Of a stretch of 5,447 nt of DNA, positions 1-5,447 are shown one piece after another. The stretch is from an uncultured Planctomycetaceae bacterium (GTDB taxonomy: Bacteria > Planctomycetota > Planctomycetia > Pirellulales > Pirellulaceae), in NCBI GenBank assembly GCA_937967755.1, contig CALBTA010000677.1:1-5447 (forward strand), in the 5' to 3' direction. Below the pieces are notes generated by a model. It ran no database searches and was not told the origin of the DNA. It saw nothing but the letters and a program-made list of their open reading frames with translations. Both the position numbers and the translations under genes were made by a program. How positions within the stretch are numbered: the first letter of the stretch is position 1; each line of letters opens with the position of its first letter.

Positions 1-388
1 CAACCAAGGGCTATTCGCACTGCGGGCGACGATCTACCTCGCCGCGATGGGCCCACACGGGCTGCAACGGACGGCCGAACTTTGCCTGCACAAATCTCGC
101 TACGCCGCACAGCAACTGACCGCCGGCGGGCGATTCGAGTTGCTGTTCGACCAGCCCACATTCAAAGAGTTCGTCGTTCGCGACACCGAAGGGAGCGTTG
201 CCGAAGTGCTGAACTGGGCGCTCGAAAAAGGTGTGCATGCTGGCGTCCCGCTAGGGCAATGGTACCCGCAGTTGGACGACTGTTTTCTGGTCGCAGTGAC
301 GGAGAAGCGGACGCGTGAGGAGATTGACACGCTCGCTGATTTGGCCCACGTTACAAAAATCGATTGTGAAGTAGCTTCCTATGCGTAA
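1..388 (+). CDS. gcvPA: Glycine dehydrogenase (decarboxylating) subunit 1, C-terminal part (5' end outside window)
   Basis: This is the last 128 residues of the N-terminal-type subunit of the glycine cleavage P-protein; the first complete codon is at position 2. Together with GcvPB it decarboxylates glycine using PLP and passes the aminomethyl group to the lipoyl arm of GcvH, in the cytoplasm. The visible part begins NQGLFALRATIYLAAMGPHG, matching the conserved block in which a TNQ-type motif is followed by LRA and the helix reading YLAxxGPxGL. The tail contains VPLGQWYP and FLVAVTEKRTREEID, the usual end of GcvPA, where the last segment ("teKrtkeeiD.l") is conserved. The stop TAA at 386-388 lies inside the start of gcvPB, an 8-base overlap that implies one transcript and coupled translation. 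gcvT and gcvH would be expected upstream, but this is not visible. Identity rests on family motifs plus the adjacent gcvPB. Confidence 0.95.
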   Translation, partial: NQGLFALRATIYLAAMGPHGLQRTAELCLHKSRYAAQQLTAGGRFELLFDQPTFKEFVVRDTEGSVAEVLNWALEKGVHAGVPLGQWYPQLDDCFLVAVTEKRTREEIDTLADLAHVTKIDCEVASYA

Positions 389-1889
389 CACCCGCGCCAC
401 CCAACTGTTGTTCGAACTCTCTCAGCCCGGCCGGTGCGGTGCGCGGTTGCCGGACTGCGATGTGCCGGAGGCTGCGCTGGAAAGCCTACTGCCACGCGAG
501 TCGCTCTCTGGCGAAGCGCCGGCCCTGCCGGAAATGGCGGAGCCCGATGTGGTTCGGCACTTTACGAATCTGTCGACACTGAACATGTCGGTCGATACGC
601 ATTATTATCCGCTGGGCAGTTGCACGATGAAGCATAACCCCAAGCGCAACGAACGCCTGGCGGGTTTGCCCGGGTTGTTGCACGTCCATCCGTATCAGCG
701 GGACGAAACGATTCAGGGTTTGTTGGAATTGCTCTACGGCTTGCAAGAAATGCTCGCCGAGATTTCCGGACTGTCAGGTGTGTCGCTGCAGCCGGCCGCC
801 GGCGCTCACGGAGAGCTAACCGCATTGATGGTGGCCGCCGCCCACTTCAATGCCCGCGACGAAAAGCGGACGAAGGTTCTCACGCCCGATAGCGCCCACG
901 GCACCAATCCGGCCAGCGCCCGCATGGCGGGGTTCGACACGGTCACCGTGAAGAGTACGCCCGACGGCTACGTCGACATGGAAGACTTCCATGCAAAATT
1001 GGACGAGCAGGTTGCCGTGTTCATGATTACCAACCCGAACACCCTCGGCATGTTCGACAAGCAAGTGCCGCAGATCGCCGATGAAGTCCACGCCCGCGGA
1101 GGGCTGATCTATATCGACGGGGCGAACATGAACGCCATCTTGGGAGTCACCCGGCCTGGCGATTTCGGCGGCGACATGATGCACTTCAACCCCCACAAAA
1201 CCTTCAGCGGCCCGCACGGCGGCGGCGGGCCCGGGGCTGGCCCAATTTGTGTTACCGCGGAACTGGAACCGTACTTACCATCGCCGGTTGTGGTTCGTAA
1301 CGAACGTTCGGAGGTTAGCGCTGAGGATTCTGCCGAATCCAGCTTGGGCCCGTTCAGCTATCACCTCGATTACAACCGCCCGCTTTCCATCGGTCGGGTC
1401 CGCAGTTTCTTCGGCAACACCGGCGTGCTGGTCCGCGCCTACGCCTACATCGCCACCCACGGACCCGATGGCCTGCGCCGCGTGGCGGAGAACGCTGTGC
1501 TCAATGCCAACTACCTACTCGCCAAGGTGAAACACATCCTTCCCGTGCCGCAGGGCCAGCGCTGCATGCATGAGTTCGTCGCGTCCGCGCAGCAACTCAA
1601 GCTGGAGAAGAACATCTCGGCGATGGATATCGCCAAGCGGCTGCTGGACTACGGCTACCACGCCCCGACCGTTTACTTCCCCACGACAGTTCCGGAAGCG
1701 ATGATGGTCGAACCGACTGAGACCGAAAGCAAAGAAACGCTCGACGCGTTCGCGGAAACGCTGTTCCGCATCACTGACGAACCGGCGGACCTTCTGCACG
1801 AAGCCCCGCACTCCACGCCCATCAGCCGTCCTGACGAAGTGCAGGCGGCGCGAAAACCGGTGATGAAGTGGGTCGCTGAGGGTGTGTAG
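381..1889 (+). CDS. gcvPB: Glycine dehydrogenase (decarboxylating) subunit 2, PLP-binding
   Basis: This 502-residue protein is the PLP-bearing subunit of the split P-protein of the glycine cleavage system. It forms the active decarboxylase with GcvPA and loads the aminomethyl group onto lipoyl-GcvH. Diagnostic blocks are all present: NLSTLNMSVDTHYYPLGSCT near residue 63, the LQPAAGAHGELT substrate/PLP region, DSAHGTNPASARMAGF, the VAVFMITNPNTLGMFD strand, YIDGANMNAILG, and NPHKTFSGPHGGGGPGAGP. In the last block K273 should form the Schiff base with PLP. SIGRVRSFFGNTGVLVRAYAY follows in the C-terminal half. The ATG at 381 is supported by the family-like start MRNTRATQLLFELSQPGR; the only ribosome-binding signal is a weak GAAG at 368-371, consistent with coupling to gcvPA. 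Length is slightly above the usual 480-490 residues, partly because of a Ser/Glu-rich linker at about residues 306-326. No catalytic block is missing, so it should be functional. Confidence 0.97.
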   Translation: MRNTRATQLLFELSQPGRCGARLPDCDVPEAALESLLPRESLSGEAPALPEMAEPDVVRHFTNLSTLNMSVDTHYYPLGSCTMKHNPKRNERLAGLPGLLHVHPYQRDETIQGLLELLYGLQEMLAEISGLSGVSLQPAAGAHGELTALMVAAAHFNARDEKRTKVLTPDSAHGTNPASARMAGFDTVTVKSTPDGYVDMEDFHAKLDEQVAVFMITNPNTLGMFDKQVPQIADEVHARGGLIYIDGANMNAILGVTRPGDFGGDMMHFNPHKTFSGPHGGGGPGAGPICVTAELEPYLPSPVVVRNERSEVSAEDSAESSLGPFSYHLDYNRPLSIGRVRSFFGNTGVLVRAYAYIATHGPDGLRRVAENAVLNANYLLAKVKHILPVPQGQRCMHEFVASAQQLKLEKNISAMDIAKRLLDYGYHAPTVYFPTTVPEAMMVEPTETESKETLDAFAETLFRITDEPADLLHEAPHSTPISRPDEVQAARKPVMKWVAEGV

Positions 1890-1929
1890 TTTGAGCTGTT
1901 CCAGACCTGGGGCGGAATAGGAAGGTCGG

Positions 1930-2505
1930 ATGTCACTATTAGAAGATACAGCCTGGGATCCCAAATACCGCGCCGTGATGGGTTCGGTTGGGTTGATCGT
2001 GGTCGGGTTCAGCATCGCGCTGTGGGGAGGTTGTAGCGACCTGAAGGCGACGCTCTATTCCGAGGCCGAGCCGCAGATCATCACCGCCCACCAACTCGCC
2101 AGCGCGGGTCCCGGCGATAATCTGCACGTCGTCGTCACCGACTACTCGACGTCGCGTGAAGGTGTGGGCAACGAAAACGTCAGTTGGTTCCTAATGAATC
2201 CCAAACCGGCTGGTGGCGGTATGGCAACGCTCGTCGTCGAAGCGGACGGAGGCAACGCCCTGTTCGGCGTGTTCCTGCCCGACGACGGCGTACAGGGAAT
2301 GGTTCGCAACGGGTCGGGCGCATTCAACGCTGATCAACGCAACGCGATCAAGAAATTGGGACCAGTCGATTTCGACAATCTCTGGATCATCGAACAAGGT
2401 GAAGAGCCACCCCCGTGGTGGAAATTCCTGCTGAAAGTCGGCGGCGGTCTCGCGCTGGTCGCGGTGGGGGCGGCCATATTCCTCTTTCTAGGTCGTGGAG
2501 ATTGA
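1930..2505 (+). CDS. Uncharacterised protein with N- and C-terminal membrane segments
   Basis: I do not recognise the family of this 191-residue protein. It has a short charged N-terminus (MSLLEDTAWDPKYR), a hydrophobic segment at about residues 17-34, a soluble domain of about 130 residues, and a second hydrophobic segment at about 166-187 with a very short tail (GRGD). This predicts a hairpin-like protein with both ends on the same side and the middle domain on the other. The middle contains PGDNLHVVVTDYS and several small beta-like stretches (ATLVVEADGG, ALFGVFLPDDG, NLWIIEQGEEPPP). That suggests a compact beta-rich fold, but no catalytic motif is evident. The ATG at 1930 follows a purine-rich AGGAAGG at 1919-1925, a good ribosome-binding site with slightly short spacing. 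It lies 40 bases after gcvPB on the same strand, so read-through from the gcv operon is possible, but a role in glycine metabolism is not implied. The coding region is confident; function is unknown. Confidence 0.85.
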   Translation: MSLLEDTAWDPKYRAVMGSVGLIVVGFSIALWGGCSDLKATLYSEAEPQIITAHQLASAGPGDNLHVVVTDYSTSREGVGNENVSWFLMNPKPAGGGMATLVVEADGGNALFGVFLPDDGVQGMVRNGSGAFNADQRNAIKKLGPVDFDNLWIIEQGEEPPPWWKFLLKVGGGLALVAVGAAIFLFLGRGD

Positions 2506-2527
2506 GCTTGACGCTTCTCAAAAGTGC

Positions 2528-2556
2528 TGGAAACTTTAAGTTAGAGCCGCTACGAT
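2528..2556 (+). promoter_or_regulatory. Possible promoter for the 2606-3166 gene
   Basis: In the 100-base gap before the next gene, TGGAAA (2528-2533) and TACGAT (2551-2556) are separated by 17 bases, and each matches four of six positions of the housekeeping -35 and -10 consensus. The region is more AT-rich than its surroundings. The GGAAAC at 2529-2534 could instead be read as the -35 of an ECF sigma factor promoter. A perfect palindrome AACTTTAAGTT (2532-2542) sits between the two hexamers. The match is by eye and planctomycete promoters are poorly defined, so this is tentative. Confidence 0.3.
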
Positions 2557-2590
2557 ACGGGGAGGGTGCAACTTCTCTAAAGGAACAATC

Positions 2591-2596
2591 GAAAGG
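2591..2596 (+). promoter_or_regulatory. Ribosome-binding site of the 2606-3166 gene
   Basis: GAAAGG lies 9 bases before the ATG at 2606. A second purine-rich run, AGGAAC at 2581-2586, is further upstream. The site supports the ATG at 2606, which is also placed correctly ahead of the basic N-terminus and membrane segment. Confidence 0.55.
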
Positions 2597-2605
2597 CGTA
2601 AAATC

Positions 2606-3166
2606 ATGAACGCTAACAAACGAACTTCGCTCGCGGTGTTGGGGGTTGGCATCGGCCTGTGTCTGCTGGGTTTGGGAATGATCGCGGGCACGGTCGCGAC
2701 GCTTTCCACGAATCAGCCGGAGGCACCCGTTGCGGAACTGCCGCTGTTTGCCACCGCTTCGGACACGGGCGAGTCGATGTCGATGGCGACCGGGCCGATT
2801 GATGACGAGATGGAAGGCGTCTTCTTCCTGGACTTCGTCACCGGGGAACTGGCCTGTGCCGTACTGAACAGCCGCACCGCCAAGCTGGGCGCGATCTTCA
2901 AGACCAACGTCATCAAAGACCTAGGCATTGAAGAAGCAAAGAAACCGGCGTACCTCATGACAACCGGCGGAGCTACTTTCGTGGGCCGCACGGGCAACAG
3001 CCAACCCGCCCGCTGCGTTGTGTATGTTTGCGATCAGAACACCGGCAACTTCGCTGGGTACTCATTGGCTTGGAATCGCAACGCGGCCCAGAAGGCGGTT
3101 ATGCAGATTGATGCCCTGCGTTTGCTATACGCCGGCAACGCTCGGGCGGTGAAGAACCAAGAGTAG
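2606..3166 (+). CDS. Uncharacterised protein with one N-terminal membrane anchor
   Basis: This 186-residue protein has a basic start (MNANKRTS) and a long hydrophobic segment at about residues 9-30, which is a signal anchor or signal peptide. A low-complexity acidic/Ser/Met linker follows (about 38-68), then a compact domain at about 69-165. The domain carries distinctive segments: GVFFLDFVTGELACAVLNSR, GAIFKTNVIKDLGI, KKPAYLMTTG, ARCVVYVCDQNTGNFAGYSL and AWNRNAAQK. It contains three cysteines (C84, C137, C142). From memory these phrases resemble a conserved planctomycete hypothetical family, but I cannot name a domain or a function. The most likely topology puts the C-terminal domain outside the cytoplasmic membrane. 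The gene has its own ribosome-binding site and a possible promoter in the 100-base gap upstream, so it may be transcribed separately from the gene before it. Its stop TAG lies 20 bases from the end of the convergent gene. Confidence 0.88.
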   Translation: MNANKRTSLAVLGVGIGLCLLGLGMIAGTVATLSTNQPEAPVAELPLFATASDTGESMSMATGPIDDEMEGVFFLDFVTGELACAVLNSRTAKLGAIFKTNVIKDLGIEEAKKPAYLMTTGGATFVGRTGNSQPARCVVYVCDQNTGNFAGYSLAWNRNAAQKAVMQIDALRLLYAGNARAVKNQE

Positions 3167-3186
3167 TATTTTACTGCGATAGCGCG

Positions 3187-4380
3187 TTAAGCGGCTGCTT
3201 TTCGCCGGCGGAGCTTCTTGATTCGCCGGCGTTCTGATTTCGAGATCTTATGCCAACCGGGGGAGCCTTCCGTTGGCCCGAACTCGTCCTCCGCTTCCTT
3301 CGTACTCTTCGGGGCGAAGTCTTCTTGCGCTTTCGCCTTGGCTGGTGCGGTAGCTTTCGCCGGCTCGGCGGACTTGCGGTGCGGCGGATCGATCTTGACT
3401 CTCCGTTTACTGGCTTTTTTCTCTTGGCGAGTCGGTGCTTTGTTTTCTTTTTCGGTAGGTTCGACTTTGGGTTGTTCCGTGGACCTCTTGGTTTCCTTCG
3501 GCTTGGCCGCTTTCGGCTTCGGCTGCTTTTTCTTCACGACCAGCAAGCCGCGGGCTTCCAGCAACACGCGGCGACCATAAACCACCAATGCCAAAGCCAG
3601 CGCCAGATGGCCCAGCGATAACGTTAGGGCAAAGACCATCGTCGCCAACATCGGCTGGGCAGACAGAGGTTGCAATATCTTGAGCGCCGCCGCGCCCGCA
3701 TAAATCGATCCCGCGGCAGCCAACGCCACGCTGCTTCCGCGAGAGCGCCACATGTCCATCAACACCCGCAGCCCGATGATGCCGCCGAAGAACGAGACCG
3801 CAACGAGTGACCAGCCTGGCAAGTGGGTGAACAGGCTCTTTTCGGCGAACTGCAGTACAAACGCGTCCAGCGCGTTGTGCAATCCAGCCACGGTATTGAC
3901 GCTGGCCAGAACTAAAGCCGCCGCCGCCCACAGCCACATGCGGTAACGCCCCCGGTAATCGTCCATCTTGTGCCGGCGGATCATGTAGATCAGCACAGAC
4001 ATCGCCGCCGACCCGGCCAACAGCACCGCCGAAAGCCAACTGTTGATGCTTCCTCGCTGGGCCACGTCGAACGGTGCGATGCCCTCTTCGCCCAGCGCCG
4101 CCCGCCAATCGGGAACGAACGTATACAACGCTTGCACAGCCGCGATAGCAGTCAGGCCCAGCAGCGATAGCACGACCACCCCCAACGGGCGAGTCGGAAT
4201 GAGGTCCGCAATGCGAGTTTCGGTCTCCTCCACCGCGGCAGTGGCATACGCTTTGGCGATGGCATCGCTTTTTGCCGCCTTGTTATTGGGTGTCGGCGCG
4301 CGGTCGCCCTCGGCCCCCGAATCATCCAGAAGGACCTTGCGCCGGCGCTCGTCTCGTTGTCCGCTGCGACGAAACTGCAT
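3187..4380 (-). CDS. Uncharacterised six-helix membrane protein with basic Lys/Pro-rich C-terminal tail
   Basis: With the ATG at 4380 this protein has 397 residues. A charged N-terminal region (1-60, starting MQFRRSGQRDERRRKVLLDD) precedes six predicted membrane segments at about 67-89, 111-134, 148-167, 188-208, 216-234 and 244-268. The last 115 residues (283-397) form a hydrophilic, probably disordered tail rich in Lys, Arg, Pro, Ala and Glu; I count about 26 Lys and 11 Arg against 16 acidic residues. It ends in a very basic helix-like block, SKSERRRIKKLRRRKAAA. I cannot assign a function, and no transporter or enzyme motif is evident. The same frame stays open to a GTG at 4446 (419 residues), but nothing like a ribosome-binding site precedes that GTG, whereas a purine run AGGGAAGAG directly precedes the ATG; I therefore prefer the ATG. 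The gene follows the FAH-family gene on the same strand by 165 bases. It may be planctomycete-specific. Confidence 0.87.
   Translation of the reverse strand: MQFRRSGQRDERRRKVLLDDSGAEGDRAPTPNNKAAKSDAIAKAYATAAVEETETRIADLIPTRPLGVVVLSLLGLTAIAAVQALYTFVPDWRAALGEEGIAPFDVAQRGSINSWLSAVLLAGSAAMSVLIYMIRRHKMDDYRGRYRMWLWAAAALVLASVNTVAGLHNALDAFVLQFAEKSLFTHLPGWSLVAVSFFGGIIGLRVLMDMWRSRGSSVALAAAGSIYAGAAALKILQPLSAQPMLATMVFALTLSLGHLALALALVVYGRRVLLEARGLLVVKKKQPKPKAAKPKETKRSTEQPKVEPTEKENKAPTRQEKKASKRRVKIDPPHRKSAEPAKATAPAKAKAQEDFAPKSTKEAEDEFGPTEGSPGWHKISKSERRRIKKLRRRKAAA
3203..3231. repeat. Repeated palindrome able to form an 8-bp GC stem near the convergent gene ends
   Basis: CGCCGGCG occurs at 3203-3210 and again at 3224-3231, within a 10-base direct repeat TTCGCCGGCG. 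Because the octamer is its own reverse complement, the two copies can also pair into an all-GC 8-bp stem with a 13-base loop. It lies 37 bases after the stop of the plus-strand gene, inside the last codons of the minus-strand gene, where each copy encodes Arg-Arg-Arg. It might slow or end plus-strand transcription, but only a poor T-run (TTCTGATTT) follows, so it is not a textbook terminator. Confidence 0.4.
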
Positions 4381-4389
4381 CTCTTCCCT
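4381..4389 (-). promoter_or_regulatory. Purine-rich ribosome-binding region deciding the start at 4380
   Basis: On the minus strand AGGGAAGAG immediately precedes the ATG at 4380, with the AGGGA core at 4389-4385, four bases from the start. It is only a moderate Shine-Dalgarno match. The competing in-frame GTG at 4446 has only a distant AAGAGG about 20 bases upstream. Confidence 0.45.
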
Positions 4390-4545
4390 GATCTGCTGCG
4401 GCCTCGCATCCTTGCTCGGCCCGGTCCGTGGGGCGACAGCCTGCACTTCGATAGCAACAAGGCACGCCTCTTAGATGAAATCGGCAACCCAGCGAAAAAT
4501 CTGAACCGGCGAAGACTGTGTAAGTTTTACAAGACACCAAATAGG
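4381..4545. other. Gap between the FAH gene and the membrane-protein gene
   Basis: These 165 bases separate the FAH-family stop codon from the preferred start of the membrane protein. The part nearest the membrane gene (4381-4446) is an open extension of that gene's frame. The remainder holds an AT-rich stretch with a perfect inverted repeat TGTAAGTTTTACA at 4519-4531 (5-base arms, 3-base spacer), just beyond the FAH stop. I see no convincing promoter hexamers and no stem followed by a T-run. A promoter for the membrane gene probably lies here, given the gap length, but I cannot place it. Confidence 0.4.
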
Positions 4546-5400
4546 TCAGCGTTCCTCAGCGATGCTGTTCTTCAACACACCGAGATTCTCAACCTCCACC
4601 TCGCACTCATCGCCGGGCTTCAAAAACACCGGAGGCTTGCGGGCGGCGCCGACGCCGGGTGGCGTTCCGGTGAATAGCAAATCGCCGGGCAGCAATGTGC
4701 AGACATTGGAGATGTAGGAGATGAGATAGTCGATCTTGAAGATGAACTGCGACGTGTTGGAGTCCTGCATCGTCTCGCCGTTCAGGCGAAATTGCACGCT
4801 CATGTTGTTCGGATCGCCTGCTTCATCTGGTGTCACCAAGTACGGGCCAAGGGGTGCGAAGTTGTCGAAGCCTTTGCCGAGCGTCCACTGGCCGGCCGGT
4901 TTGCCCTTCTGCCAATCCCGGGCGGAAACATCGTGCCCGCAACAATAGCCAGCCACGTGCCCCATCGCTTGCTCTTGCGGAATGTTCTTTCCGGGTCGGC
5001 CGATGACCACGACTAATTCCGCTTCGTAGTCCACCTTGGCTCCGATCTTCGGGAGCAGAATATCATCGCCCGGCCCGCACAGCGCCGTGCCGAACTTGCT
5101 GAAGATGATCGGTTCGCTAGGAATCTCCATGCCCGATTCCGCGGCATGATCGGCATAATTGGCACCGACACAGACGATCTTTTGCGGGTGCTGCACGGGT
5201 GCCAAGATTCTCGGCTCTCCTTCGATGGGTGTTCCGCCGCCGACCACCTGTTGCGCTCGGCTCAGTCCATCCTCCAAGGACAACAGCGCCCTCACGTCGC
5301 TGGGCAATGAGGGATCCACGTGCTGCAAGTCAATCAATCCATCGTCGGTTACAGCGGCGGCGCGAGGCCCTTGATTGCTCTGGTAAGTCGCCAATCGCAC
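4546..5400 (-). CDS. Fumarylacetoacetate hydrolase family protein
   Basis: This 284-residue protein belongs to the FAH superfamily, metal-dependent cytoplasmic enzymes acting on 2-keto/acylpyruvate-type acids (hydrolysis, isomerisation, decarboxylation or lyase reactions). A small N-terminal domain (about 1-70) precedes the catalytic domain. Key blocks are IVCVGANYADHAAESG (H85 and E88, the usual His-Glu pair), VDYEAELVVVIGRPG (E126 and E128, metal ligands), GYCCGHDVSARDWQ (D157, third metal ligand), LGKGFDNFAPLGPYLVT (K176), and LLFTGTPPGVG (about 241-251), a family signature. All expected active-site residues are present. The length and the GKGFDNFAPLGP block are like FAHD2/ureidoglycolate lyase-type members, but members of this family cannot be assigned a substrate from sequence alone. 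The start is GTG at 5400, supported by AAGGAG seven bases upstream and by the typical opening MRLATYQ. The next minus-strand gene encodes a membrane protein with no visible metabolic link. Confidence 0.95.
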   Translation of the reverse strand: MRLATYQSNQGPRAAAVTDDGLIDLQHVDPSLPSDVRALLSLEDGLSRAQQVVGGGTPIEGEPRILAPVQHPQKIVCVGANYADHAAESGMEIPSEPIIFSKFGTALCGPGDDILLPKIGAKVDYEAELVVVIGRPGKNIPQEQAMGHVAGYCCGHDVSARDWQKGKPAGQWTLGKGFDNFAPLGPYLVTPDEAGDPNNMSVQFRLNGETMQDSNTSQFIFKIDYLISYISNVCTLLPGDLLFTGTPPGVGAARKPPVFLKPGDECEVEVENLGVLKNSIAEER

Positions 5401-5407
5401 GATATCT

Positions 5408-5413
5408 CTCCTT
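5408..5413 (-). promoter_or_regulatory. Strong ribosome-binding site fixing a GTG start
   Basis: On the minus strand AAGGAG lies 7 bases before the GTG at 5400, an ideal Shine-Dalgarno sequence and spacing. It settles the start of the FAH-family gene on a GTG codon, with no in-frame ATG in the conserved N-terminus to compete. Confidence 0.8.
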
Positions 5414-5447
5414 AATAGTAACGGGTGCTTCTAGCCACCAAGAGCCG

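Noticed and set aside
1515..2015. A 166-codon minus-strand open frame across the end of gcvPB.
   Set aside because: It lies antisense to the conserved gcvPB coding region and runs across the gene boundary into the next gene; it has no recognisable protein features.
2032..2034. The cysteine in the sequence IALWGGCSD of the 1930-2505 protein as a lipoprotein attachment site.
   Set aside because: The -3 residue is Trp, not Leu/Val/Ile, so the lipobox does not fit. A plain membrane segment explains the region better.
2508..2536. TTGACG at 2508-2513 as the -35 element for the 2606-3166 gene.
   Set aside because: The hexamer itself is good, but the position 17 bases downstream (AAACTT) does not resemble a -10, and neighbouring spacings are no better.
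3191..3204. AAGC-GGCT-GCTT followed by TTTT as an intrinsic terminator for the plus-strand gene.
   Set aside because: The stem has only four pairs with a four-base T-run, too weak to call.
3218..3621. Long plus-strand open frames opposite the 3' part of the membrane-protein gene, rich in Phe, Arg and Gly.
   Set aside because: They are the reverse reading of the Lys/Pro/Ala-rich tail, have biased composition with no domain-like pattern, and lack ribosome-binding sites. The minus-strand frame is the real gene.
5412..5420. TACTAT on the minus strand upstream of the FAH gene as a -10 promoter element.
   Set aside because: It abuts the ribosome-binding site, so a transcript starting downstream of it would lose the Shine-Dalgarno sequence. 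No good -35 lies at the right distance.

Overview
The window looks like chromosomal DNA from a planctomycete, probably of the Pirellulales. I infer this from moderate-to-high GC, the split glycine decarboxylase (gcvPA followed by gcvPB), and three uncharacterised proteins whose style I associate with Planctomycetes, including a membrane protein with a lysine/proline-rich tail ending in SKSERRRIKKLRRRKAAA. No database search was possible, so the lineage is an inference. There is no sign of a phage, insertion sequence, CRISPR array, tRNA or rRNA. No intergenic gap exceeds about 165 bases.

Left half, plus strand. The window opens inside the 3' end of gcvPA (1-388). It overlaps gcvPB (381-1889) by 8 bases. 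Together they encode the two subunits of the PLP-dependent P-protein of the glycine cleavage system. After 40 bases comes a 191-residue protein anchored by a membrane segment at each end (1930-2505). After a further 100 bases, which may hold a promoter, comes a 186-residue protein with one N-terminal membrane anchor and a compact C-terminal domain (2606-3166). I can assign no function to either.

Right half, minus strand. A fumarylacetoacetate hydrolase (FAH) family enzyme (5400-4546) with all expected metal-binding and active-site motifs is followed, in its own direction, by a six-helix membrane protein with a strongly basic C-terminal tail (about 4380-3187). The two transcription units converge, with only 20 bases between the stop codons at 3166 and 3187. 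A GC-only 8-bp stem could form just inside the end of the membrane-protein gene.

Functionally, gcvPA and gcvPB clearly work together in glycine catabolism and one-carbon supply. The FAH enzyme is a separate metabolic gene. The three unknown proteins share membrane association, but nothing in the sequence ties them to one pathway. I found no convincing new multi-gene system. The best leads are the three uncharacterised membrane-associated proteins, above all the one with the basic tail.
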